From: CAZVWH01 sp964631175
Lineage (GTDB): Bacteria; Planctomycetota; Phycisphaerae; Sedimentisphaerales; Anaerobacaceae
Length of the DNA: 10,811 bases
Assembly (NCBI GenBank): GCA_964631175.1
Contig: CAZVWH010000092.1
Location: 1-10,811, forward strand
Direction: 5' to 3'
Shown here in pieces: positions 1 to 5,803 of the stretch (position 1 is the stretch's first letter; the number at the start of each line of letters is the position of its first letter). Made by a program: the position numbers and the translations under genes. The notes under the pieces are model-generated. The model saw only the letters and a program-made list of their open reading frames with translations. It was not told the origin of the DNA and did no database searches.

Positions 1-90
1 CAAAGACTCAACCTCATCAGAAAAATGGACCCGCTCAGGGCCGGCGATGAAGAAACTGACTATAGAGCAATGATCGCCAGGAAATTATGA
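1..90 (+). CDS. C-terminal end of an unidentified protein (partial)
   Basis: Frame 1 is open from the first base and stops at TGA 88-90, giving 29 residues that end in DYRAMIARKL. The other two forward frames stop earlier (around 45 and 73). The peptide is charged and looks helical, like a normal bacterial C-terminus, but it is too short for any family assignment. It is called mainly because it is open from the window edge and lies upstream of co-directional genes. It could also be chance. Confidence 0.35.
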   Translation, partial: QRLNLIRKMDPLRAGDEETDYRAMIARKL

Positions 91-108
91 AGAAATTATG
101 ACCTAATT

Positions 109-273
109 ATGCAAAACAAAGCCAATTTCAAAAAGGCCGGAATAAACGTAAACTACTATTTACAAGAGGATTATGAAAATGAACAACTTCGCAAGCCGCG
201 TGGAAAACAAACCCAATCAAACCCAATGTCGAAACAGTCTAAGGCCTACTTTTCTGCTTGGCGAAAATGCTAA
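109..273 (+). other. Asn/Lys/Gln-rich small ORF, probably intergenic repeat relic
   Basis: ATG 109 to TAA 271-273 encodes 54 residues, starting MQNKANFKKAGINVNYY and continuing with DYENEQLRKPRGKQTQSNP. There is no Shine-Dalgarno sequence before the ATG. The composition (N, K, Q, Y, P) is unlike the neighbouring genes. From memory, short peptides with NKPNF and YYENE...NKPNQ-like pieces recur in planctomycete intergenic regions and are often annotated as hypothetical proteins. I therefore read this as a copy of a dispersed repeat rather than a functional gene. That link is a recollection and has not been checked. Confidence 0.35.
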
Positions 274-331
274 ATAAAATACTCGACTATGCGTGCAGAA
301 TTTGAGATAATAGACCTGGATTTTAACGTAC

Positions 332-337
332 AAGGAG
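332..337 (+). promoter_or_regulatory. Shine-Dalgarno that fixes the STAS gene start
   Basis: AAGGAG lies 11 nt before ATG 349. The longer in-frame ORF beginning at ATG 289 would have to translate through this site and has no ribosome binding site of its own, so 349 is preferred. Confidence 0.65.
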
Positions 338-348
338 TATCAATTTGT

Positions 349-714
349 ATGGATGAGAAGGTCAATGCGGAAATAACCAGGGAAAAGGACGTTGCAGTAG
401 TAGCCTTCAAAACGGCCAGTATAAGCAACGTTGAAGAAATCAGTGTTATTTCCGATTATATAAAAGAATTTATCGATAAGAATCGTCCTAATAGTATAGT
501 ATTTGACTTTGAGGGAGTGAAGTTTTTCTCCTCTCAGGTGCTGGGGCTGCTTCTGGAGATTCGGGCTAAGCTTAAAGCGTATGAAGGTAAAGTTGTGATT
601 AGTGCGATAAATCCACGTTTGCACCGGGTTTTTAAGATAACTAATCTTGATAAGATTTTCACATTTTTTCCGAGCAGGGAAAGTGCTGTTAAGGCGGCAG
701 GCGGCCTCGCCTAA
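349..714 (+). CDS. STAS-domain protein, anti-sigma-factor-antagonist-like
   Basis: This is a 121-aa single-domain protein of the STAS/SpoIIAA family, which binds an anti-sigma or serine-kinase partner and is switched by phosphorylation of a conserved serine. The domain fills residues 5-118: a beta strand (DVAVVAF, 14-20), helix 29-44, the strand SIVFDFEG (49-56), then the signature FFSSQVLGLLLEIR (59-72) and the NPRLHRVFKITNLDKIF segment near the end. The usual DSSG signature reads FSSQ here: the Asp before the serine pair is Phe60 and the following Gly is Gln63. Ser62 is the likely equivalent of the phosphorylated serine. No cognate kinase or sigma gene is visible, and the partner is unknown. 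The ACT-domain gene follows 72 bp downstream on the same strand, so co-transcription is plausible. ATG 289 is an alternative start. Confidence 0.85.
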   Translation: MDEKVNAEITREKDVAVVAFKTASISNVEEISVISDYIKEFIDKNRPNSIVFDFEGVKFFSSQVLGLLLEIRAKLKAYEGKVVISAINPRLHRVFKITNLDKIFTFFPSRESAVKAAGGLA

Positions 715-786
715 AAAAGTGAAACTAATCTTGCTGCTATGGCGGATTGTACCGCTTGCAGGTATTTGATTGGAGTGGCCAGGATC

Positions 787-1239
787 ATGAATGTTGCGAC
801 ACAATTTTCGATTTTTATGGTTAATAAGCCGGGAGTATTAGCTCAGGTGCTCGGTGAATTTGCACGAGCCAGGATTAACATTATGGCTATAACCATGATG
901 GATTCCGTAGAGCACGGCGTTATGAGAATAGTTTTTACTGCGCCGGATAAAGCAAGAGAGGTGCTGTCAAAACTAAGTATGCCCTATAATGAAACAGAAG
1001 TTTTGTGTGTAACCTTAGACAATAAAGCCGGCGCGCTGGCTGCGGTGGCAGAAAAATTGGCTAAAAACCACATAAATATCGGTTATGCATACTGTACGGC
1101 GGGCGCTAAGGGCGGCCGAACTACCGGCGTCTTAAAAGTCGCCGACGTGAAGAAAGCAATGAAGGTTCTACAGCAAAATCAGAAAAAGAATAGCAAGTCG
1201 CAGCCGGTAGTCAGGCGTCCGAAATCTTCGAGAAAATAA
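787..1239 (+). CDS. Tandem ACT-domain protein, probable amino-acid-binding regulator
   Basis: A 150-aa protein made of two ACT domains, roughly residues 5-68 (QFSIFMVNKPGVLAQVLGEF) and 70-125 (EVLCVTLDNKAGALAAVAEK), followed by a basic Lys/Arg/Ser-rich tail. Both domains carry the ACT pattern in which a Gly after the first strand, in PG or AG followed by a hydrophobic helix, marks the ligand-binding turn. Stand-alone ACT pairs usually sense amino acids or act as small regulatory subunits; no catalytic domain is present. The start at 787 is chosen because GGAG lies at 772-775, whereas the in-frame ATG at 739 has no ribosome binding site and adds 16 residues that do not belong to the fold. The partner and ligand cannot be read from the sequence. 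Confidence 0.8.
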   Translation: MNVATQFSIFMVNKPGVLAQVLGEFARARINIMAITMMDSVEHGVMRIVFTAPDKAREVLSKLSMPYNETEVLCVTLDNKAGALAAVAEKLAKNHINIGYAYCTAGAKGGRTTGVLKVADVKKAMKVLQQNQKKNSKSQPVVRRPKSSRK

Positions 1240-1262
1240 TCAATCTTTGAAGATGGTAGTGA

Positions 1263-1292
1263 TTGACAGAGAAGTTATTGAGGGGATATAGT
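1263..1292 (+). promoter_or_regulatory. Sigma70-type promoter of tRNA-Asp
   Basis: A perfect TTGACA (1263-1268) and TATAGT (1287-1292) are separated by 18 bp. The expected start, near 1299, is about 13 nt before the mature tRNA. The position directly upstream of a tRNA supports the call. Confidence 0.7.
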
Positions 1293-1311
1293 ATATTTTG
1301 GTAGAGATTAG

Positions 1312-1385
1312 GGGGCCGTAGCTCAATTGGTTAGAGCATCGGACTGTCGATCCGAAGGTTGTGAGTTCGAGTCTCATCGGCCTCG
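1312..1385 (+). tRNA. tRNA-Asp (anticodon GTC)
   Basis: A full cloverleaf of 74 nt can be drawn. The acceptor GGGGCCG pairs with CGGCCTC (one G-T wobble); the D stem is GCTC/GAGC; the anticodon stem TCGGA/TCCGA encloses the loop CTGTCGA with anticodon GTC at 1346-1348; the T stem GTGAG/CTCAT encloses TTCGAGT. The discriminator base is G, as expected for tRNA-Asp. CCA is not encoded (GTTA follows), so the end must be added by a nucleotidyltransferase. Confidence 0.97.
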
Positions 1386-1398
1386 TTAAATCGTAGCA

Positions 1399-1416
1399 AA
1401 TTGCGATTGTGCAATT
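1399..1416 (+). terminator. Weak hairpin after tRNA-Asp, possible terminator
   Basis: AATTGC-GATTGT-GCAATT forms a 6-bp perfect stem, followed by CCTTATTTAT. The T tract is interrupted and the stem is AT-rich, so termination is uncertain. Confidence 0.3.
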
Positions 1417-1457
1417 CCTTATTTATACTAATTTGATGTCATAGATGAAGTATTAAT

Positions 1458-1657
1458 CTACGTAAAGCAGGTCATAGATTTGGCTAATTTCGGCTTTTGC
1501 TCTAAGACACGTAATCCATAACAGAGTCGCTGGCCAACCTCCTCCAAGTTCTCAAAATTATTGTTGCCAAAAACATTCTCACGTAAATAATCCCAAATAT
1601 GTTCTACAGGATTAAGCTCTGGACTATAAGCTGGCAGCGGCTACAGGCAAATAGTCT
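1458..1657 (-). pseudogene. IS630-family transposase remnant, C-terminal end
   Basis: Reading the reverse strand from 1637 to the stop at 1458-1460 gives 59 residues starting LPAYSPELNPVEHIWDYLRE. This is the C-terminal signature of IS630/Tc1-mariner-type DDE transposases; the Glu in NPVE is the third catalytic acid. The frame is broken just upstream: an in-frame TAG lies at 1641-1643, and the preceding RLF residues (about 1649-1657) are in another frame. The rest of the transposase, including the first two catalytic Asp, is absent. No terminal inverted repeats could be recognised. It is a dead fragment left between the tRNA and the pseudopilin gene. Confidence 0.8.
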
Positions 1658-1735
1658 GTGGCACTTTTGACTTGAGAATTCCCTGGGGTTTGCCACAGGG
1701 TGAAGAGCATCTATACTCCTTATGAAGATTAGATA

Positions 1736-1755
1736 CCCTGCAGCTTGCTGCAGGG
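1736..1755. repeat. Perfect hairpin CCCTGCAG-CTTG-CTGCAGGG
   Basis: An 8-bp perfect GC-rich stem closes a 4-nt loop, between TTAGATA and AGATTCATTT. I associate this kind of GCAGCTTGCTGC hairpin, from memory, with dispersed palindromic repeats of the REP type. No second copy lies in this window, so membership of a family is unproven. A weaker inverted repeat (CCCTG...CAGGG, 1681-1700) lies just before it. Confidence 0.5.
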
Positions 1756-1881
1756 AGATTCATTTACAATTTGTACTATGTTAATTTTGTTTTTCTTAGC
1801 TCCTGATTTTCTGCTGAACAGAAAATACAGCAATTCCGACTTCTGACGTTTGAGACGAGAGACGAGCCACGAGCGGAAAGA
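1756..1881. other. Gene-free debris between hairpin and pseudopilin gene
   Basis: No gene is seen. The stretch holds a small hairpin (TTTTCTG-CTGAA-CAGAAAA, 1807-1825), which lies 3' of the reverse-strand pseudopilin gene but has no T tract, and a short degenerate tandem of GAGACGA/GACGAG units at 1852-1871. Confidence 0.3.
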
Positions 1882-2331
1882 TTAGTAATCATAGTACCGA
1901 ACTCCATTTTCATCGGTACCAGGCCAGTCGAGCCTGATTGTTTTTGTTGCCGGTTGATAGACCCACCCATAATCGCCGGTTGCTGCTGACGGGAAGGTTT
2001 CATTATTTCCAATTACGTTCATGGTATCCAGATTATTGAAAGGATTGTCGGGCATCTTTCGAACATATTCGCCACCGAGTATGACCTGCTGATAAAAATA
2101 TAGACTATCCGGACTGGTCTGCGGGTCATTGTCTTCATACCCTGGCGGGATACCACGATGTTGGGCGGCATATAGCTCGATCGCGCCTCGAAATATACGC
2201 AGATGATCCTGGGCTACGGCTTTCTTGGCTTCGGTCGATTGTGATTTAAAATACGGCACAACGATAGCAGCCATAATTCCCAAAATGGCTAATACTATCA
2301 TCAGCTCAGCTAATGAAAATGCTTTTTTCAT
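1882..2331 (-). CDS. Type II secretion/type IV pilus-like pseudopilin (GspG-like)
   Basis: A 149-aa protein with a class III (prepilin) signal: a very short leader MKKA, cleavage before Phe5, Glu at position 5 of the mature chain (FSLAE), and a hydrophobic helix to about residue 27 (LMIVLAILGIMAAIVVPYF). A prepilin peptidase would cut and methylate it, and the product would assemble in the inner membrane as a pilus-like filament. The C-terminal part resembles GspG-type major pseudopilins, with a long helix (residues 33-58), an MPDNPF motif and a short beta/loop tail ending RYYDY. No secretion ATPase, GspF or prepilin peptidase gene is in the window, so it is an orphan here. No clear Shine-Dalgarno precedes the ATG. 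The gene runs opposite to all its neighbours. Confidence 0.85.
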   Translation of the reverse strand: MKKAFSLAELMIVLAILGIMAAIVVPYFKSQSTEAKKAVAQDHLRIFRGAIELYAAQHRGIPPGYEDNDPQTSPDSLYFYQQVILGGEYVRKMPDNPFNNLDTMNVIGNNETFPSAATGDYGWVYQPATKTIRLDWPGTDENGVRYYDY

Positions 2332-2336
2332 AACGA

Positions 2337-2374
2337 TCAGTTATCCAAGTCAGTATAATATCGTCCATAACTGA
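2337..2374 (-). promoter_or_regulatory. Inverted repeat bracketing a -10-like box before the pseudopilin gene
   Basis: TCAGTTAT (2337-2344) and ATAACTGA (2367-2374) are perfect 8-bp inverted arms 22 bp apart, ending just upstream of the reverse-strand start at 2331. On the reverse strand a TATACT (2352-2357) lies between the arms. No good -35 box is visible. This could be an operator or an mRNA leader hairpin. Confidence 0.3.
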
Positions 2375-2573
2375 CCGGCATTTTAGGTGAAAAACTCGTT
2401 ATGGGACGGTACTTTTATTTTGCTGGTCACACCTTAGTTCTTTGCTCACTGGATTTTATCCTTGAAAATAAGTTTTTTTGGCTTTACAATTCTTACTTCA
2501 CCGGGATATTTCAAGAATAATATTGTGTATAGGAAAATAAAAATAAATATCTCTCGACTCGGCTCGAGACAGG
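2375..2573. other. Gene-free spacer before the ffh-side repeat
   Basis: No coding signal is seen on either strand. The stretch is AT-rich with a T run near 2470. It ends with a hairpin TCTCGA-CTCGGC-TCGAGA (2552-2569) that directly abuts repeat copy A. Confidence 0.4.
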
Positions 2574-2630
2574 TTTAGCCCCCCAATTCACTCGCCTTCG
2601 CGTAGCTATGGCGAAGCGAGGTTGGGGAGT
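2574..2630 (+). repeat. Intergenic hairpin repeat, copy A (before ffh)
   Basis: It begins TTTAGCCCCCCAATT and ends TTGGGGAG, so the outer arms pair. Inside is a second hairpin, CTCGCCTTCGC...GCGAAGCGAG, separated by GTAGCTATG. The outer arm is shared with copies at 4088, 5682 (inverted) and 9121, but the inner part differs from them. The right arm supplies a purine-rich GGGGAG 19 nt before the ffh ATG, too far for normal use as a Shine-Dalgarno sequence. Confidence 0.7.
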
Positions 2631-2648
2631 TATTAAAAAGATTACGGC

Positions 2649-4076
2649 ATGTTTGAGTCATTAACCGAGAAACTTAATTCAGTTTTCAAGTCGTTAGCCG
2701 GCCGAGGCAGAATCACCGAAGCGAATATCTCGGATGCTATGCGAGATGTCCGCAAGGCCCTTTTGGAAGCGGATGTCAATTACAATGTAGTTAAGGACTT
2801 TTGCAAAAAGGTCAGAGACGCAGCTATCGGTGCCGAGGTTATAAAGAGCCTTCATCCCAGCCAGGTTTTTGTAAAAATCGTCAATGACGAGCTGACTAAA
2901 CTGATGGGACCGGTCGATAGCAAGATATATTTTGTCTCGCCGGGGCCAACTATTATTATGCTCGCCGGCCTACAGGGCGGCGGTAAAACCACGACCGCCG
3001 CAAAGCTCGCCAAATATCTCGTCTCAAAGGGAAAAAGGCCGCTCCTCGTGGCTGATGACCTGCAAAGACCGGCTGCTATTGAGCAGTTAGCTGTTCTGGG
3101 CCGGCAGTTAAATATTGATGTTTACACCGAAGATAGCAAAGACTCCGTAAAAGTTGCAAAAAACGCGGTCCGGCACGCCAAAAAGAACGGTTATGACGTG
3201 GCAATGATCGACACAGCCGGCCGATTGCATATAGACCAAGACATGATGACCGAGTTGGCTAATGTTGCAAAAGCGACAAGTCCGCACCAGATTTATTTAG
3301 TCTGTGACGCGATGACTGGCCAGGACGCAGTAAATTCCGCTAAGGAATTCAACAATCGGCTGGAGCTTGACGGCGTTATCCTAACCAAATTAGACGGCGA
3401 TGCTCGCGGTGGAGCCGCCTTGAGCGTCAAGGCTGTAACCGGTAAACCCATCAAATTTATCGGCGTCGGCGAAAAGCTTGACAAACTCGAAGAATTCCAC
3501 CCCGACCGTATGGCAAGCAGAATCCTGGGTATGGGCGATGTTGTTACCCTCGTGGAAAAGGCTCAGGAGCATTTCGAAGCTGAAGAAGCCCAGAAGTTGC
3601 AACAGAAGATAGCCAAGGGCAGCTTTGGCTTTGATGATTTTCTAAAGCAGATGCAAGCCGTCAAAAAGATGGGCGGTGTAAAAGATATGCTCAAAATGCT
3701 ACCCGGCATGTCAAGCCAGCTTGGTGATCTGGATATTGACGACGGCGAGTTTATACACATGGAAGCAATTGTGCAGTCGATGACGCCAGCCGAACGTCGC
3801 AATCCCGATATTATAGATTCGCCCAGACGCAGACGGATTGCAGCGGGAGCCGGCGTCGAAGCCACTACTGTTTCCGGTCTGGTTAAGACATTTATGCGCA
3901 GCAGAGACACGATAAAATCCATCAGTGGCGGAACCTTCAGCGGACTTAAAAACCTGTTCTCAGGCGGTTTTAATATGGGTGCGTTAAGTGCTGCCATGGG
4001 GGCCGGCAGAAAAATAAAGCAACGCTCAAAACGTAAAAAAATCATAAAGCGAAGAGGAAAGATAAAAAAGCGATAA
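2649..4076 (+). CDS. ffh: Signal recognition particle GTPase Ffh (SRP54)
   Basis: A 475-aa SRP GTPase that, with the SRP RNA, binds signal sequences of nascent membrane proteins and docks ribosomes on FtsY at the inner membrane. The N domain is residues 1-88. The G domain is about 95-300: P-loop GLQGGGKTT (107-115), DDLQRPAA (136-143, where most Ffh have DTYRPAA-like), DTAGR (188-192), TKLDGD (246-251) and GVGEKLDKLEEF (272-283). The methionine-rich M domain spans about 325-435 and has the RNA-binding stretch SPRRRRIAAGAG (391-402). The glycine after the IAAG segment reads AG where many homologues have SG. A strongly basic tail (454-475) adds some 20 residues to the usual length of about 450. 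ATG 2649 gives the typical MFESL start, although no close Shine-Dalgarno is visible. Repeat hairpins lie on both sides. Confidence 0.98.
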   Translation: MFESLTEKLNSVFKSLAGRGRITEANISDAMRDVRKALLEADVNYNVVKDFCKKVRDAAIGAEVIKSLHPSQVFVKIVNDELTKLMGPVDSKIYFVSPGPTIIMLAGLQGGGKTTTAAKLAKYLVSKGKRPLLVADDLQRPAAIEQLAVLGRQLNIDVYTEDSKDSVKVAKNAVRHAKKNGYDVAMIDTAGRLHIDQDMMTELANVAKATSPHQIYLVCDAMTGQDAVNSAKEFNNRLELDGVILTKLDGDARGGAALSVKAVTGKPIKFIGVGEKLDKLEEFHPDRMASRILGMGDVVTLVEKAQEHFEAEEAQKLQQKIAKGSFGFDDFLKQMQAVKKMGGVKDMLKMLPGMSSQLGDLDIDDGEFIHMEAIVQSMTPAERRNPDIIDSPRRRRIAAGAGVEATTVSGLVKTFMRSRDTIKSISGGTFSGLKNLFSGGFNMGALSAAMGAGRKIKQRSKRKKIIKRRGKIKKR

Positions 4077-4087
4077 AATATGATATA

Positions 4088-4114
4088 TTTAGCCCCCCAA
4101 TTTATTGGGGGTTT
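4088..4114 (+). repeat. Intergenic hairpin repeat, copy B (after ffh)
   Basis: TTTAGCCCCCCAATTTATTG followed by GGGG and TTT. The arms CCCCCAAT/ATTGGGGG pair almost back to back. This is the minimal form of the family, with no inner insert. Sitting 11 bp after the ffh stop and followed by TTTC, it could act as a weak terminator. Its GGGGG arm ends 9 nt before ATG 4121 and may stand in for a ribosome binding site. Confidence 0.65.
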
Positions 4115-4120
4115 CAATAT

Positions 4121-4468
4121 ATGAAGAAAAATAAAGACAAAACAATAATGGTACAAGACAACATTACGATTGAACAATACCTGCAAAAGGTTGCCAGGTT
4201 CTCCGACAGCGAATATGGCCAGCTTATAAGAGACCAGTTCAAAGACATCAAAGGCAGCAGCGAGCTGGCCATGTTAGCTGCGCCGAGCGCTGAAGAATTA
4301 GAGCAATTGAAAAAAGCGGTCGCAATAATGACGCCGGGCGAAAAACAAAATGCGGCTAATTTAACTGACGAACAAATACAAACAATCGCAACCGACGCCG
4401 ACATCGACCCAGCTATCTTTGCAATCTTCATAAACGGCTATAATTTACATTACAAACGTGTTTCGTGA
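4121..4468 (+). CDS. Hypothetical protein between ffh and rpsP
   Basis: A 115-aa protein I do not recognise. It has no membrane segment, signal peptide or cysteines. It appears mostly helical: residues 17-45 (ITIEQYLQKVARFSDSEYGQ onward), 56-72 (SAEELEQLKKAVAIM) and 82-90 (TDEQIQTIA), ending in IFINGYNLHYKRVS. The start at 4121 is 9 nt after the GGGGG of repeat B; ATG 4148 (MVQDN) is an alternative and also lacks a good ribosome binding site. The gene is co-directional with ffh and rpsP, 44 bp after ffh and 57 bp before rpsP, so it may belong to the same transcript. A role in translation or targeting is possible only by position. Confidence 0.65.
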   Translation: MKKNKDKTIMVQDNITIEQYLQKVARFSDSEYGQLIRDQFKDIKGSSELAMLAAPSAEELEQLKKAVAIMTPGEKQNAANLTDEQIQTIATDADIDPAIFAIFINGYNLHYKRVS

Positions 4469-4488
4469 CTCGTAGTGGGTGAGTCACG
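4464..4488 (+). promoter_or_regulatory. Hairpin between the 115-aa gene and rpsP
   Basis: CGTGACTC and GAGTCACG form a perfect 8-bp stem around a 9-nt loop and can extend by a T-G and a T-A pair. The left arm includes the TGA stop of the upstream gene. No T tract follows, so it is more likely an mRNA structure or processing site than a terminator. It ends 25 nt before the rpsP ribosome binding site. Confidence 0.4.
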
Positions 4489-4525
4489 GAAATTGATTAT
4501 AAAGCAATAAAGAAAGGAAATAATT

Positions 4526-5500
4526 ATGGCAGTAAAGATCAGAATGACCCGAATGGGAAGGCGGCATCGGCCGTTCTTCAGAATCAATGCAGTTGACGCC
4601 CGCACACCACGTGACGGCAAGATATTGGAGAAGCTGGGCCATTACGACCCAATTGAAAAAGACCCCGCAAAGCAAATTGTGCTCAACCGCCAGCGTGCAG
4701 AATATTGGCTCAGCCAGGGAGCAGTACCAAGCGACACGGTTTCACAAATTTTGCTTCGACAGGGGATAAAACATAAATACGCCGACGAAAAGGCAACTCG
4801 CCAGGCAAAGGCCAGGACCATTGCCCACGCCAAAGGCAAACTTTTTACAGAAACAGAAAAGATAACTGCTGAAAAAGCCGCTAAAGAAGTCGAAGAAAAA
4901 GCTAAGGCTGAAGCCGAAGCAGCTAAAGCAGCCGAAGAAAAGACCAAAGCTGAAGCAAAACAGAAAGCTGAGGCTGAAGAGAAAGAAAAAGCTAAAACCG
5001 AAGCGGAAGCCAAGGCAAAAGCTGAAGCTGAAACAAAAGCCAAAGCTGAAGAAAAGGCTCAGGCCGAGCAAGCCCAACCAGAAAAAGAGCAAACTAAAAC
5101 CGAGGCGGAGGTAAAAGAGCCTAAGGCAGCCAAAGCAAAACCGGAAAACAAGACACCTGATGATAAAGCTAAAGCCAGGCCTGAGAAGGAACCAAAAGCC
5201 GAAGTGGAGGAAAAACCCACAGTCGAGGCTGAAGAGCAGCCCAAGGTCGAGGAAGCAGGAGCGGCCAAGGCAGAAGCGGAAGACAAAACCGAGGCCCAAG
5301 TGACACAAGAAAAACCAGAGACAAAAACTGAAGAAGCTGAGACCAATGACAAAGCTGAAACCGTAGAGAAACAAAAAGAGGAAAAACCGGAACCGGCAGA
5401 AGAGAAAGCCGAGGACAAAACTCCATCGGAACCGGCAGAACAGAAATCAGGAGATAAAGACGAAGAAGACTCTGAGATTAAGGACGAGCAGGAAAAGTGA
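4526..5500 (+). CDS. rpsP: 30S ribosomal protein S16 with a very long K/E/A-rich tail
   Basis: Residues 1 to about 85 are a canonical S16, the small-subunit protein of the 16S rRNA 5' domain: MAVKIRMTRMGRRHRPFFRI at the start, GHYDPIEKDP in the middle, and AEYWLSQGAVPSDTVSQILL towards the end. S16 is normally 80-100 aa; this one is 324 aa. The extra 225 or so residues (from about 100) are almost only Lys, Glu, Ala, Thr, Pro, Gln and Asp, with repeats such as KAEAEAKAKAEAE in the first part (helical) and Pro-rich segments later; it ends EDSEIKDEQEK. The reading frame stays open with no stops, so the extension looks genuine rather than a frameshift. AAGGA (4514-4518) sits 7 nt before the ATG. 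rimM, the usual next gene, is absent. Confidence 0.95.
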   Translation: MAVKIRMTRMGRRHRPFFRINAVDARTPRDGKILEKLGHYDPIEKDPAKQIVLNRQRAEYWLSQGAVPSDTVSQILLRQGIKHKYADEKATRQAKARTIAHAKGKLFTETEKITAEKAAKEVEEKAKAEAEAAKAAEEKTKAEAKQKAEAEEKEKAKTEAEAKAKAEAETKAKAEEKAQAEQAQPEKEQTKTEAEVKEPKAAKAKPENKTPDDKAKARPEKEPKAEVEEKPTVEAEEQPKVEEAGAAKAEAEDKTEAQVTQEKPETKTEEAETNDKAETVEKQKEEKPEPAEEKAEDKTPSEPAEQKSGDKDEEDSEIKDEQEK

Positions 5501-5529
5501 CCACTAATAAGCTAGTTAAATACAGAGAC

Positions 5530-5546
5530 AATCTGTGAAATCTGTG
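5530..5546 (+). repeat. Direct repeat AATCTGTG, cluster 1 (2 copies)
   Basis: Two AATCTGTG units start 9 bp apart (5530 and 5539), 30 bp after the rpsP stop. Further clusters lie at 5743 and 5786. Confidence 0.6.
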
Positions 5547-5681
5547 GTTTTCGTTTTATTTTTTGCCACCAAGGCAGTAGGCTTGTCCTGGCGTTAGCCA
5601 TCCTGCAGACCGCGAAGGCGGGGGTTTATTCGTGGCTAAATTCTCTATGTTATCTATGTCTGATTAAACGGCCAATAAAAG
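5547..5681. other. Repeat-like spacer where rimM would be expected
   Basis: No gene is seen. It contains short inverted pieces: TGCC-ACCAA-GGCA (5563-5575), TGGC-GTTA-GCCA (5589-5600) and CCGC-GAA-GGCGG (5610-5621). It reads as stacked intergenic repeats and not as a decayed rimM; no RimM-like translation could be found. Confidence 0.4.
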
Positions 5682-5733
5682 ACCCCCCAAACAAACCCCT
5701 CCTGAGCCGGGTCGAAGGATTTGGGGGGCTAAA
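5682..5733 (-). repeat. Intergenic hairpin repeat, copy C (inverted)
   Basis: Read on the reverse strand it starts TTTAGCCCCCCAAATCCTTC and runs through GACCCGGCTCAGGAGGGGTT to TTTGGGGGG. Aligned by eye with copy D at 9121-9170 it shows about three substitutions plus one-base differences in the C and G runs, so the two are the same element in opposite orientation. The outer arms CCCCCCAAA/TTTGGGGGG are a perfect 9-bp stem. Confidence 0.8.
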
Positions 5734-5742
5734 CATGAAATA

Positions 5743-5769
5743 AATCTGTGGCAATCTGTGAAATCTGTA
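5743..5769 (+). repeat. Direct repeat AATCTGTG, cluster 2 (3 copies)
   Basis: Units start at 5743, 5753 and 5762 (the last reads AATCTGTA), spaced 10 and 9 bp. They lie between repeat C and trmD. Confidence 0.6.
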
Positions 5770-5785
5770 GTTTAGAACCAATAAA

Positions 5786-5803
5786 AATCTGTGTTAATCT
5801 GTG
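5786..5803 (+). repeat. Direct repeat AATCTGTG, cluster 3 (2 copies)
   Basis: Units start at 5786 and 5796, 10 bp apart. The second ends 3 bp before the trmD ATG and occupies the place where a Shine-Dalgarno would be expected. Confidence 0.6.

Noticed and set aside
289..348. 20-residue N-terminal extension of the STAS gene
   Set aside because: It contains the Shine-Dalgarno for ATG 349 and adds nothing to the STAS fold.
2332..2648. Search for the SRP RNA gene next to ffh
   Set aside because: No GGAA-tetraloop helix 8 pattern with the conserved asymmetric loop was found in either ffh flank.
3563..4186. 207-codon reverse ORF over the ffh 3' end
   Set aside because: Shadow of the Ffh M-domain coding sequence; no ribosome binding site and no recognisable fold.
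4742..5418. Long reverse-strand ORFs (Phe/Leu/Ser-rich) opposite the rpsP tail
   Set aside because: They are the complement of the repetitive Lys/Glu/Ala codons; composition is an artefact and no start signal or family pattern is present.
5530..5803. AATCTGTG units considered as a CRISPR array or origin iterons
   Set aside because: Units are only 8 bp with 1-2 bp between them, no spacers, no cas genes, no DnaA-box pattern or replication gene nearby.
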